64,000 bases of DNA. Source: Bradyrhizobium sp. 4. GTDB lineage: Bacteria > Pseudomonadota > Alphaproteobacteria > Rhizobiales > Xanthobacteraceae. Both the position numbers and the translations under genes were made by a program. The notes under the pieces were generated by a model that worked only from the letters and a program-made list of their open reading frames with translations, ran no database searches and was not told the DNA's origin. Numbering within the stretch: position 1 is the stretch's first letter; the number at the start of each line of letters is the position of its first letter. This document shows positions 52,888-61,361 of the stretch, in pieces. The DNA lies in contig NZ_CP064686.1 in assembly GCF_023100905.1 (NCBI RefSeq), positions 5,580,001 to 5,644,000 on the forward strand. The letters are read 5' to 3'.

Positions 52888-53759
52888 GCGGTCCTCCCTC
52901 TGATGCCGAACAAGCCCTGCGGGCGGATCAGCAGCACCACGGCCATCAGTGCGAACATGACGATGGTCGCCATCTCCGGCGCGAACAGCGCGACCAGGCT
53001 GATCGAGATGCCGACCATGAGGCCTGCGACGACAGCCCCGACGATCGACCCGAGACCGCCGATCACGGTCACCACGAAGGCTTCCGCCAGCACCAGCGAT
53101 CCCATCTCCGGATTGACGCTGCGCATAGGACCCGCGAGCACGCCGCCGAGCGCGGCCAGCCCGACGCCTAGCCCGAAGATCGCGAGCCAGACCCGGCCGA
53201 TGTCGACACCGAGCACCTGCATGATGGTGGGATCGCGGGCGCCCGCACGCACGATCAAGCCGATCCGCGTCTTCTCCAGCGTCAGCCAGAGCACCAGGAG
53301 CACCACCGCCACCAGCGCAATGACGAACAGGCGGTAGCGCGGGAAGAAGCCGATGCCGAGATCGAGCACACCGATCAGCTGCGGCGGGGTCGGAAACGGG
53401 ATGCCGTCGCTGCCGAACACGATCCTGACGCCCTCGACCAGGATGTAGCTGAGGCCGAAAGTGAGGAGCAGTGGATCGTCGATCGAGCGCCCATAGAGCC
53501 TTCGGATCAGGACGAACTCGATCAGCATGCCAAAGGCGCCGATCAGGATGGGCGCCAGCAGCAATCCCCACCAGAAGCTTCCGGTGAGAGACGCCAGATA
53601 CAGCCCCGCATAGGCCCCGATCATGAACAGCGCGCCATGAGCGAAATTGACCACCCCGAGCATGCCGAACACGATCGTCAGTCCAAGCGCAGTGATTACC
53701 AGGACCGCCCCAAGAGCGATCCCGGAAAGAAGCTGCATGATGATCAGCGACAGGTCCAT
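52884..53759 (-). CDS. livH: Branched-chain amino-acid-type ABC transporter permease (LivH)
   Basis: A 291-residue membrane protein with about eight hydrophobic segments and the LivH block FGMLGVVNFAHGALFMIGAY. It starts 10 bp after the binding-protein gene and overlaps livM. With LivM it forms the channel of the transporter encoded in this operon. Confidence 0.92.
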   Translation of the reverse strand: MDLSLIIMQLLSGIALGAVLVITALGLTIVFGMLGVVNFAHGALFMIGAYAGLYLASLTGSFWWGLLLAPILIGAFGMLIEFVLIRRLYGRSIDDPLLLTFGLSYILVEGVRIVFGSDGIPFPTPPQLIGVLDLGIGFFPRYRLFVIALVAVVLLVLWLTLEKTRIGLIVRAGARDPTIMQVLGVDIGRVWLAIFGLGVGLAALGGVLAGPMRSVNPEMGSLVLAEAFVVTVIGGLGSIVGAVVAGLMVGISISLVALFAPEMATIVMFALMAVVLLIRPQGLFGIRGRTA

Positions 53760-53769
53760 TGCCCGGGCT

Positions 53770-55011
53770 TCAGGTCGCGTGGCCCAGCTCGCTGCAACTG
53801 CGCAGCATGTCGTCGGAGCCAGTGTCGTTGGCGAGAATGGCGAACAGATCGTTGTCGTTGGCCATGGCGGACTTCTTCTTGGACTCCAGCACCAGCACCG
53901 GCTGCACCGATTGGTGATCGCATTTGCGGTAATGCTGCGGACCCTTGGTCAGGTCGTATTGCAGCTTCTCCAGCGCATCGACCACCTTGTCGGTATCGGT
54001 GCCACCCGCGGTCTGCATGGCCGCCAGCAGCGACCCGACGCCGGCATAACCGTAGGCGCCGTAGTCGGTCGGGATGGCGCCGCCATTGGCTGCCTTGAAG
54101 GCGGCGTTGAAAGCGGCGGCGGACTTGCTCTGCGTCTCCAGGCCCCAGTAATAGTTGGCGCCGCCAACCACGCCCTCGAACACGTCGGGGCCGACCGCGA
54201 GCCGCTGGTTGTGCAGGATCACCGGCACGACGATCTTCATCTGCTGCTTGACGCCGAAGTCCACCGCTTGCTTGATCGCATTGGCCTGATCACGGCCGAA
54301 ATTGGAGATGCAGAGCACGTCGGGCCGCAGCGACATCAGGCGCGGCATGAAGGTGGAATAGTCGGCAGCGCCAAACGGATGCAGTATCTCGCCGACGCTA
54401 TCCGCGCCGATCGCCGCCTGCGCGCGCTTGAAGCCGCGCAGCATCTCATGCCCGTACGCGTAATCTGCGACGAGATGGGCAACTTTCATGCCCTTCTTCA
54501 GGGTCTGCCGTGCCACGGCGGCGGTCGTCATGTGCGGGTTCAGCGCCTCGTGGAAGGTGTATTTGCTGAAATCCTTGACCTCGTTGATGGTGTCGGACTG
54601 GCTGATCGAAACGTAGATCACGCCGCGGGCGCGGGTGACTTCGTTGACCGCGAGCTGCACGGCGCTGGAGAGCGCGCCGACCACGGCGTGAACCTTGTCC
54701 TTCTCGATCAGCTCCAGCGTACGGGTCGCGGCCTCGCCGGCATTGAGCTTGTCGTCGCGCACCAACAGCTCGACCTTGCGGCCGCCGATGCCGCCCTTGT
54801 CGTTGGCAAGCTTGACCGCGAGCTCGGCGCACTTGACCTGGTCGCGCGCCTCCGCAGCGAACGGGCCGGTCAGCGGGGTCGGAAAGCCGATGCGGATCGT
54901 TTCGTCGGCAGCGCGCCCGAGCCGCGGCATGGCGAGCAGTGCCGCGCTTGCCGAGAGACCGGCGAGCGCGGTGCGGCGGGATATTTTCGAGGTGGAAGCG
55001 GACTTGGGCAT
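53770..55011 (-). CDS. ABC transporter substrate-binding protein (LivJ/K-type)
   Basis: A 413-residue exported binding protein with a twin-arginine signal (ISRRTALAGLSASAALL) and the type I fold blocks IRIGFPTPLTGPFAAEARD, LIEKDKVHAVVGALSSA and HLVADYAYGHEMLRGFK. TTGGAGGAAATC precedes the ATG at 55011. It lies 22 bp after the molybdenum hydroxylase large subunit. Liv-type proteins near hydroxylases often bind aromatic or heterocyclic compounds; the ligand here is unknown. Confidence 0.9.
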   Translation of the reverse strand: MPKSASTSKISRRTALAGLSASAALLAMPRLGRAADETIRIGFPTPLTGPFAAEARDQVKCAELAVKLANDKGGIGGRKVELLVRDDKLNAGEAATRTLELIEKDKVHAVVGALSSAVQLAVNEVTRARGVIYVSISQSDTINEVKDFSKYTFHEALNPHMTTAAVARQTLKKGMKVAHLVADYAYGHEMLRGFKRAQAAIGADSVGEILHPFGAADYSTFMPRLMSLRPDVLCISNFGRDQANAIKQAVDFGVKQQMKIVVPVILHNQRLAVGPDVFEGVVGGANYYWGLETQSKSAAAFNAAFKAANGGAIPTDYGAYGYAGVGSLLAAMQTAGGTDTDKVVDALEKLQYDLTKGPQHYRKCDHQSVQPVLVLESKKKSAMANDNDLFAILANDTGSDDMLRSCSELGHAT

Positions 55012-55033
55012 GATTTCCTCCAATTGTCTTTTT

Positions 55034-57409
55034 CTAGAATCGCTTCAGGGCTTTCAGGATTTTTGTAGGCGTGATCGGGATCGAATTGATCGTCGCATCG
55101 AACGGTGTGAGCGCGTCGTTGACGGCGTTCAGCACACAGGCCGACGCCGCCGCCGTCCCCGCCTCACCGCATCCCTTAGCGCCAAGCTCGGTGTCGGCGG
55201 TCGGTGTCTCGACGTGAGCGATGACGATGTCAGGCATCTCCATCGGCATCGGGACGAGGTAGTCGGCGAGCGAGCCGTTCACGAGCTGGCCGGTCTCGCT
55301 GTAGCGACACTCCTCGAACAGCGCCGCGCCCAATCCCTGCACGATGCCACCGCGGAGCTGCTCGTCTACCAGCATCGGATTGATGACCCGGCCACAATCC
55401 TCGACGATGAAATGCTTCAACATCTTGATGAAGCCAGTCTCGACGTCCACCTCCAGCGAACAGCCCTGGATGCCGTTGGTGAAGGCGAACGGATAGCCCT
55501 GTGGCGCGAAGTGATGGCTCACGGTGAGCTGGGCCTGCGTGCCCGGCGGTAGCGTATCGGAACGGAAATAGGCAATGCGCGCGATCTCGGAAATCGGCAT
55601 CCGCTGGTTTCGCGTGCCAGCATCGACGACCTCGCCATCGATGATGTCGAGTGCCGATTGCTGCTCCTGGAGGATGAGCGCGGCGATTTCCAGGATATTG
55701 CGCCTGAGCGCGCGCGTGGCCTGGAGCGCAGTCTCGCCGCCGATGCCAGCGCCGCGGCAGGCCCAGGTCGCACCGCCATGCGGCGTCACCTCGGTATCAC
55801 CGGTAATGACCTTGACGTGCTCCTGCGCGAGGCCGAGCTGGTCCGCCACAATCTGGCTGATGATCGCCTCGGTGCCTTGCCCCTGCTCCGTGACCGAGAT
55901 CAGGCAGCGCACTTCGCCTGATGGCGTCAGGCTGATGATCGCACCGTCCTGCGAGGAGATACGGGCTCCGCCAACACCATAGAACGCGGGACTTGGATTA
56001 GTGATCTCGACAAAGGCCGCGATGCCGATCCCGCGATAGATGCCGCCCTTGCGCAACTCCGCCTGCTCGGCGCGCAGCCCGTCATAATCCATCATCTCGT
56101 GCAGCCGCTTCAGGCAGGCCTGATGCGACAACGCCTCGAAACGGTAGCCGGTCGGCGAGGTCTGCGGATAGGCATCATCGGCGATGACATTCTGCGCTCG
56201 GATCGCGAAGGGATCGAGACCGAGCTTCGCCGCAGCCATGTCGACCAGCCGCTCGGTGACGGCGCAGGCGATGGGATGGCCGACCGCGCGATACTGGCTG
56301 GTCTGCACCTTGTTCTGGAAGAGCACTTCGAGCGTCGCGTGGTAGTTCTTGAAGCGATAGGGCGCGCCGATCAGGCGGATGACCTGGTTGCCCTCCACCA
56401 CGCTTGTACGCGGATAGGTCGAAAACGCCCCGATTGCGGTCAGGTCCAGCACGTCCATCGCAAGGATCTCGCCCTTGGCGTCAAGCGCCATCCGGGCGCG
56501 GACGCGGTGGTCGCGGGCATGGATGTCGGAGACGAACGATTCGATGCGGTCGGCGACGTATTTGACGGGCCGGCCGAGCAGGATCGAGAGGCCGACCACG
56601 GCCATGTCCTCATGATAGACATGCAGCTTCATCCCGAAGGAGCCGCCGATGTCGGTCGCGATCACGCGAACGCGGGCCTCCGGAATGCCGAAGTGGCGCG
56701 AATAGAGGTCCTGGAACTGATACGGCGTCTGTGTCGCGTGATGCACGGTGAGCATCTCGGCCGAAGGATCGTAATCGGAAACGATGGCGCGCGGCTCCAG
56801 CGTCACCGCGGTATGGCGGCCGAAGGACAACTCCTCCTCCACCACATGGGCCGCATGCGCAAAGGCGTCGTCGACGCTGCCGTTGTCGAGCTGGCTGCGG
56901 AAGCAGACATTGTTGGCACTGCCAGGATTGATCAGCGGCCCGCCGCCCTCACGCGCGCTATCGATATCGGCGACGATCGGAAGGTCTTCGTAGTCGATCT
57001 CGATCAGTTCCAGCGCATCCTCGGCGATCGCACGGCTCTCGGCAACGACTGCAACCACCGCCTGCCCGGCCCAGACCACGCGGTCGAGCGGCAGCGGTAA
57101 TTGCGGTGCCGAGATCATCCCCTTGAAATGGTCGAGCGTGCCGGTCCAGGGCGAGCAGATCTTGGCGAGATCGGCACCGGTCGCAACGAGATGCACGCCT
57201 TCGAGCGCGCTCGCCCGCCCGGCATCGATCGAGATGATCTTCGCATGCGCGTGCGGGCTGCGCAGGAACGCGGCATACAGCATCCGCGGCAGCCTGAGAT
57301 CGCTGACATAGCGCCCGCGCCCGGCGAGCAGCCGCTTGGCGTTCGGGCGCGGCACGGAGCGGCCGATATAGGAATTCGGGCGATCCAGCGAGGTCAGCGG
57401 CGCGCTCAT
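55034..57409 (-). CDS. CO-dehydrogenase-like molybdenum hydroxylase, large subunit
   Basis: A 791-residue molybdopterin subunit of the xanthine dehydrogenase family. It has SVPRPNAKRLLAGRGRYVSD at the N terminus, a Moco block IGGSFGMKLHVYHED near 254-268, and a GCGEAGTAAA block with the active-site Glu. The active-site loop reads YRAVGHP at 373-379; true CO dehydrogenase has the AYxCSFR loop, so CO is not the likely substrate. It is encoded with iron-sulfur and flavin subunits in overlapping genes and with a Liv-type importer. An aromatic, heterocyclic or aldehyde substrate is plausible. Confidence 0.9.
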   Translation of the reverse strand: MSAPLTSLDRPNSYIGRSVPRPNAKRLLAGRGRYVSDLRLPRMLYAAFLRSPHAHAKIISIDAGRASALEGVHLVATGADLAKICSPWTGTLDHFKGMISAPQLPLPLDRVVWAGQAVVAVVAESRAIAEDALELIEIDYEDLPIVADIDSAREGGGPLINPGSANNVCFRSQLDNGSVDDAFAHAAHVVEEELSFGRHTAVTLEPRAIVSDYDPSAEMLTVHHATQTPYQFQDLYSRHFGIPEARVRVIATDIGGSFGMKLHVYHEDMAVVGLSILLGRPVKYVADRIESFVSDIHARDHRVRARMALDAKGEILAMDVLDLTAIGAFSTYPRTSVVEGNQVIRLIGAPYRFKNYHATLEVLFQNKVQTSQYRAVGHPIACAVTERLVDMAAAKLGLDPFAIRAQNVIADDAYPQTSPTGYRFEALSHQACLKRLHEMMDYDGLRAEQAELRKGGIYRGIGIAAFVEITNPSPAFYGVGGARISSQDGAIISLTPSGEVRCLISVTEQGQGTEAIISQIVADQLGLAQEHVKVITGDTEVTPHGGATWACRGAGIGGETALQATRALRRNILEIAALILQEQQSALDIIDGEVVDAGTRNQRMPISEIARIAYFRSDTLPPGTQAQLTVSHHFAPQGYPFAFTNGIQGCSLEVDVETGFIKMLKHFIVEDCGRVINPMLVDEQLRGGIVQGLGAALFEECRYSETGQLVNGSLADYLVPMPMEMPDIVIAHVETPTADTELGAKGCGEAGTAAASACVLNAVNDALTPFDATINSIPITPTKILKALKRF

Positions 57410-57930
57410 GTCACGCCTCCGCTTTCGCTGCGGGCTTTTGCCACCGCGTCGATGGCATCTACGATCGCTTCATAGCCGGTGCAGCGGCAGTAATTGCCCG
57501 ACAGCGCGTCACGAATGTCCTTGCGGCTTGGCCGCGTCACCTGCGAGAGGAGTTCGTGGGCGTTGACCAGCATGCCCGGCGTGCAAAAGCCGCATTGCAG
57601 AGCGTTGCGGCGGTGGAATTCGGCCTGGAGGTCGGCGATCACGCCGCTCTCCGTGAGACCTTCGATCGTATCTATCCTGGCGCCGTCAGCCTGCACCGCG
57701 AACATTAGACAGGCGTGCACGGCTTGGCCGTCGAGCTGGACGAGACACGCGCCGCAGGCGCCCATCTCGCAGCCGGCATGCGTGCCTGTCAGCTCGAGCG
57801 CGTTGCGCAGGCAATCGACCAGCGTCTCGCGCGGCGCGACCTCACAGGCCACCTTGCGGCCGTTGACGGTGAAGCGAACGCGCACGGTCTCGTCCGCATC
57901 ATCCAGGAGGGATCGGTCGAAGCCGCTCAT
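57406..57930 (-). CDS. CO-dehydrogenase-like hydroxylase, [2Fe-2S] subunit
   Basis: A 174-residue iron-sulfur subunit with the plant-type cluster (GCEMGACGACLVQLDG) and the second cluster (QCGFCTPGM, NYCRCTGYEAIV). Overlaps the flavin-subunit gene upstream and the molybdenum-subunit gene downstream by 4 bp each, giving the standard medium-small-large order. It carries electrons from the molybdenum centre to FAD. Confidence 0.93.
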   Translation of the reverse strand: MSGFDRSLLDDADETVRVRFTVNGRKVACEVAPRETLVDCLRNALELTGTHAGCEMGACGACLVQLDGQAVHACLMFAVQADGARIDTIEGLTESGVIADLQAEFHRRNALQCGFCTPGMLVNAHELLSQVTRPSRKDIRDALSGNYCRCTGYEAIVDAIDAVAKARSESGGVT

Positions 57931-58787
57931 CCGCCCGCTCCGAGACGTCCGAGCATGCGTCCGAGCAATACGCGGGCAAGATGCAGCCGCATCGCCGGCG
58001 GCACCTCGTCGCTATCCGGTGGCGTCAGATCACCTTCTAGCGCAGCTTGCGCTGCGGCGATGCGTTCGGTGCCAAGGCTCGAGCCGATGAGCGTAGCCTC
58101 CGTTCCCTTCACCCGCGTCGGCGTATTGCCGACAGAAAAGAACGAGATCCTTATGTCATCGATGCGCTCGCCGGTGCAGGTTGCGAGCATGCCGCAACCG
58201 ACCAGGGCATAGTCCCCGCGCCGCCGGGCCAATTCGTCAAACGCAAAGCGCTGATCGGCCTTGAACAGCGGGACGAAGACCGCGGTGATCAGCTCACCGG
58301 GCTGCAAAGCTGTCTCGAACAGGTCGACGAAGAAGTCGTCGGCCTTGACGCGCCGGCTGCCCGAAGGGCCGACAATCTCGATCTCGGCATCGAGCGCCAG
58401 CGTCATCGCCGGAAATTCGGAAGCCGGGTCGGCCTGCGCGACACTGCCGCCGAACGTGCCGCGGTTGCGGATCGCGGGATGGGCGACGAAGGGCGCAGCC
58501 GCATGCAACAGCGGCGCGAATTCGGCGATCAGCGGCTCGCTCAGCATCTCGCAATGGCGCGTCAACGCACCGATGCGCAAATATCCGCCCTCACGCCTGA
58601 CGCCACGCAGCTCGGAGATATGAGTGATGTCAATCAGCAGCCGCGGCGCCTGCAGCCGCAGCGACAACGCCGGCACGAGGCTCTGGCCGCCGGCAATGAA
58701 ACACGCACCGTCGCCGGCGCGCGCGTGAGCATCCAACGCCTGGTCGATCGTCGCAGCGCGAAAATAGCTGAAAGCCCTCGCCTTCAC
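57927..58787 (-). CDS. CO-dehydrogenase-like hydroxylase, FAD subunit
   Basis: A 286-residue flavin subunit with FAD-binding blocks ACFIAGGQSLVPALSLR and IRNRGTFGGSVAQADPASEFPAM, as in CoxM and related proteins. It starts with GTG at 58787, preceded by GAGGAAACGGCG that is part of a triple repeat. It is the first gene of the eight-gene operon and is divergent from the TetR regulator at 58964. Confidence 0.92.
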   Translation of the reverse strand: MKARAFSYFRAATIDQALDAHARAGDGACFIAGGQSLVPALSLRLQAPRLLIDITHISELRGVRREGGYLRIGALTRHCEMLSEPLIAEFAPLLHAAAPFVAHPAIRNRGTFGGSVAQADPASEFPAMTLALDAEIEIVGPSGSRRVKADDFFVDLFETALQPGELITAVFVPLFKADQRFAFDELARRRGDYALVGCGMLATCTGERIDDIRISFFSVGNTPTRVKGTEATLIGSSLGTERIAAAQAALEGDLTPPDSDEVPPAMRLHLARVLLGRMLGRLGAGG

Positions 58788-58790
58788 CGC

Positions 58791-58820
58791 CGTTTCCTCG
58801 GATTCCTCGGATTCCTCGGC
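58791..58820 (-). repeat. Triple tandem repeat carrying three ribosome-binding motifs
   Basis: TTCCTCGGA recurs three times in a row (TTTCCTCGGATTCCTCGGAT then TCCTCGG). On the minus strand this gives GAGGAA three times just before the GTG start of the flavin-subunit gene. Confidence 0.7.
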
Positions 58821-58839
58821 TCATCAGCCGGGACGCCAG

Positions 58840-58857
58840 ATTTGTAACCATCTGGTC
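58840..58857. promoter_or_regulatory. Predicted TetR operator, site 1
   Basis: ATTTGTAACCATCTGGTC contains the palindromic core ACCA-N2-TGGT. It matches the reverse complement of site 2 in 16 of 18 positions and lies in the divergent region between the hydroxylase operon and its TetR gene. Confidence 0.72.
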
Positions 58858-58899
58858 TCAAAATCCTGACACGCCATCGGAAGTCGGTCAACAGGAAAT

Positions 58900-58917
58900 G
58901 ACCATTTGGTTACAAAT
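58900..58917. promoter_or_regulatory. Predicted TetR operator, site 2
   Basis: GACCATTTGGTTACAAAT has the same ACCA-N2-TGGT core and is inverted relative to site 1. The two site centres are 60 bp apart. It lies about 46 bp upstream of the TetR start. Confidence 0.72.
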
Positions 58918-58963
58918 GCGCGTTGGGCTATGAAGACGACGGGACGTGCGATTCAGCGACGAA

Positions 58964-59671
58964 ATGGCCCGCAAAGCGCAGAAAACGGCGAAGCGACCGG
59001 TCCGGAAGCGGTCCGAGACAGGCAGCAAGTCCGCGCCAAAGCGCCGCAACATGCGTGCGGCCGACCGCGAGCGCGCCATCCTGGACGAGGCAATCCGATT
59101 CTTTGCCGAGCGCGGCTTCGAGGGGCAGACGCGCGAGCTCGCCAAGCGCCTGGGAATCACGCATTCGGCGATCTACCGCCACTTCCCGAGCAAGGAAGCG
59201 CTGATCGAGCGTGTCTACCAAGAGGTTTATCTCAGCCGCTGGTCGCCCGATTGGGGTCCGATGATCCGCGACCGCTCGCTATCGCTCGAGGCCCGGCTGA
59301 CGCGCTTTTATCTCGACTATGTCGAACGCGTGTTCGAATACAATTGGGTGCGGATCTTCGTCTTCTCCGGCATGAAGTCGTTCGGCATCACCGGCCGCTA
59401 TCTCGACATCATCAGGCGCGAGATCATCGAGCCGGCGGCCGGCGAACTGCGCCACGACCTGAAACTGCCCGAAGCAAAGACACTTCCGCTCGGCGAGCGC
59501 GAGACCGAGCTGTTCTGGGGCCTGCACGGCCGCATTTTCTATCTCGCGATCCGCAAATTCATCTACGCGACGCCAATCCCGGCAGATCTCGACGCGATCG
59601 TTCGCGATGCCGTCCAGACCTTCATGGACGGTGCGAAGACCACGATGCCGAGGCTCCTGGCGCGCGACTGA
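58964..59671 (+). CDS. TetR-family transcriptional regulator
   Basis: A 235-residue regulator with a basic N-terminal extension (KTAKRPVRKR, KSAPKRR), then the TetR helix-turn-helix (ILDEAIRFFAERGFEGQTRELAKRLG, SAIYRHFPSKEALIE) and a ligand-binding helical domain. It is divergent from the hydroxylase/Liv operon, with two matching palindromes between, so it very likely controls that operon and itself. A GTG at 58946 is an alternative start. Ligand presumably the operon substrate. Confidence 0.9.
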   Translation: MARKAQKTAKRPVRKRSETGSKSAPKRRNMRAADRERAILDEAIRFFAERGFEGQTRELAKRLGITHSAIYRHFPSKEALIERVYQEVYLSRWSPDWGPMIRDRSLSLEARLTRFYLDYVERVFEYNWVRIFVFSGMKSFGITGRYLDIIRREIIEPAAGELRHDLKLPEAKTLPLGERETELFWGLHGRIFYLAIRKFIYATPIPADLDAIVRDAVQTFMDGAKTTMPRLLARD

Positions 59672-59677
59672 GCCTGG

Positions 59678-61348
59678 CTACGTCGCCAGGCTCGGCAGAT
59701 CGAGCCCTTTCTCGCGGGCGCATTCGATCGCGGTCTCGTAACCCGCGTCAGCGTGGCGCATGACGCCGCTGGCAGGGTCGTTCCAGAGCACGCGCGCGAT
59801 GCGCTTCGCCGCTTCCGGCGTACCGTCGGCGACGATCACCATGCCGCCATGCTGGGAATAGCCGATGCCGACGCCGCCGCCGTGATGCAGCGACACCCAG
59901 GTCGCGCCGCTGGCGCAATTGAGCAGCGCGTTGAGCAAGGGCCAGTCGGACACAGCGTCCGAACCGTCCTTCATCGCTTCGGTTTCGCGGTTGGGGCTCG
60001 CCACCGAGCCGCTGTCGAGATGGTCGCGGCCGATCACGATTGGTGCCTTCAATTCGCCACGCGCCACCATCTCGTTGAAGGCAAGGCCCAGGCGATCGCG
60101 ATCGCCGAGCCCGACCCAGCAGATCCGCGCCGGCAGGCCCTGGAACTTGATGCGCTCCCTGGCCATGTCGAGCCAATTGTGCAGGTGCTTGTCGTCAGGC
60201 ATCAGCTCCTTGACCTTGGCGTCGGTCTTGAAGATGTCCTCGGGATCGCCCGACAGCGCGGCCCAGCGGAACGGCCCGACGCCGCGGCAGAACAAGGGAC
60301 GGATATAGGCGGGGACGAAGCCGGGAAAATCGAAGGCGTTCTTCAGGCCCATGTCCTGCGCCATCTGGCGGATGTTGTTGCCGTAGTCGAGCGTCGGAAT
60401 GCCCTGCGCATGGAAATCCAGCATGGCCTGGACGTGCTCGACCATCGAGGTCTTTGAGGCGCGCTCCACGGCCTTGGGGTCGGCGGCGCGCTTAGTCTCC
60501 CACTCCGCAAGCGTCCAGCCCTTCGGCAAATAGCCGTTGATCGGATCGTGCGCGCTGGTCTGATCGGTGACGATGTCGGGCCTGACACCACGGCGGACCA
60601 GCTCGGGAAAAATTTCCGCGGCGTTGCCGAGCAGGCCGACCGAGATGGCCTTCATCGTCTTCGTCGCCTCCGCCATGACCGCAAGCGCCTCGTCGAGCGT
60701 CGCGGCCTGGCGATCGAGATAACCGGTGCGCAGACGCATCTCGATGCGGCTCGGCTGGCATTCGACCGCCAGCATCGAAGCCCCGGCCATGGTCGCAGCC
60801 AACGGCTGCGCGCCGCCCATGCCGCCGAGACCCGCGGTCAGAATCCATCTGCCGGCGAGGCTGCCGCCATAGTGGCGGCGGCCAACTTCAACGAAGGTTT
60901 CGTAAGTGCCCTGCACAATGCCCTGGCTGCCGATATAGATCCAGGAACCGGCCGTCATCTGGCCGTACATCATCAGGCCCTTTCGATCGAGCTCGTTGAA
61001 ATGGTCGAGCGTCGCCCAGTGCGGCACGATGTTGGAGTTGGCGATCAGGACACGCGGCGCGTCGGCATGGGTGCGGAACACACCGACCGGCTTGCCGGAC
61101 TGGACCAGCAGCGTCTGGTCATCTTCGAGCTCGCGCAGCGAAGCAACGATCCGGTCAAAGCTCTCCCAATCGCGCGCAGCGCGGCCGATGCCGCCATAGA
61201 CCACGAGCTCGCTCGGACGTTCTGCAACGTCGGGATCGAGATTGTTCATGAGCATGCGCAGGGGCGCTTCCGTCAACCAGCTCTTGGCGCTGATTTCGCT
61301 GCCGCGGGGTGCGCGGATGGTGCGGTCATTGTCCAGTCGGCGGTTCAT
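59678..61348 (-). CDS. hutU: Urocanate hydratase
   Basis: A 556-residue NAD-containing enzyme converting urocanate to imidazolone propionate, the second step of histidine degradation. Family blocks are clear: LVVYGGIGRAARDWESF, MYGQMTAGSWIYIGSQGIVQGTYET, GGMGGAQPLA and YGNNIRQMA. The start at 61348 is an ATG 13 bp after the hutH stop. The longer frame to 61732 lies inside hutH. Its stop is 6 bp from the convergent TetR gene. Confidence 0.96.
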   Translation of the reverse strand: MNRRLDNDRTIRAPRGSEISAKSWLTEAPLRMLMNNLDPDVAERPSELVVYGGIGRAARDWESFDRIVASLRELEDDQTLLVQSGKPVGVFRTHADAPRVLIANSNIVPHWATLDHFNELDRKGLMMYGQMTAGSWIYIGSQGIVQGTYETFVEVGRRHYGGSLAGRWILTAGLGGMGGAQPLAATMAGASMLAVECQPSRIEMRLRTGYLDRQAATLDEALAVMAEATKTMKAISVGLLGNAAEIFPELVRRGVRPDIVTDQTSAHDPINGYLPKGWTLAEWETKRAADPKAVERASKTSMVEHVQAMLDFHAQGIPTLDYGNNIRQMAQDMGLKNAFDFPGFVPAYIRPLFCRGVGPFRWAALSGDPEDIFKTDAKVKELMPDDKHLHNWLDMARERIKFQGLPARICWVGLGDRDRLGLAFNEMVARGELKAPIVIGRDHLDSGSVASPNRETEAMKDGSDAVSDWPLLNALLNCASGATWVSLHHGGGVGIGYSQHGGMVIVADGTPEAAKRIARVLWNDPASGVMRHADAGYETAIECAREKGLDLPSLAT

Positions 61349-61361
61349 GCGGAACACCTCG

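Noticed and set aside
52888..53571. Upstream extension of livM
   Set aside because: The open frame lies inside livH in another frame. The GTG at 52887 overlaps the livH stop in the normal coupled manner.
55034..58787. Aerobic CO dehydrogenase (coxMSL)
   Set aside because: The large subunit lacks the AYxCSFR active-site loop of true CO dehydrogenase, and no coxDEF accessory genes are adjacent.
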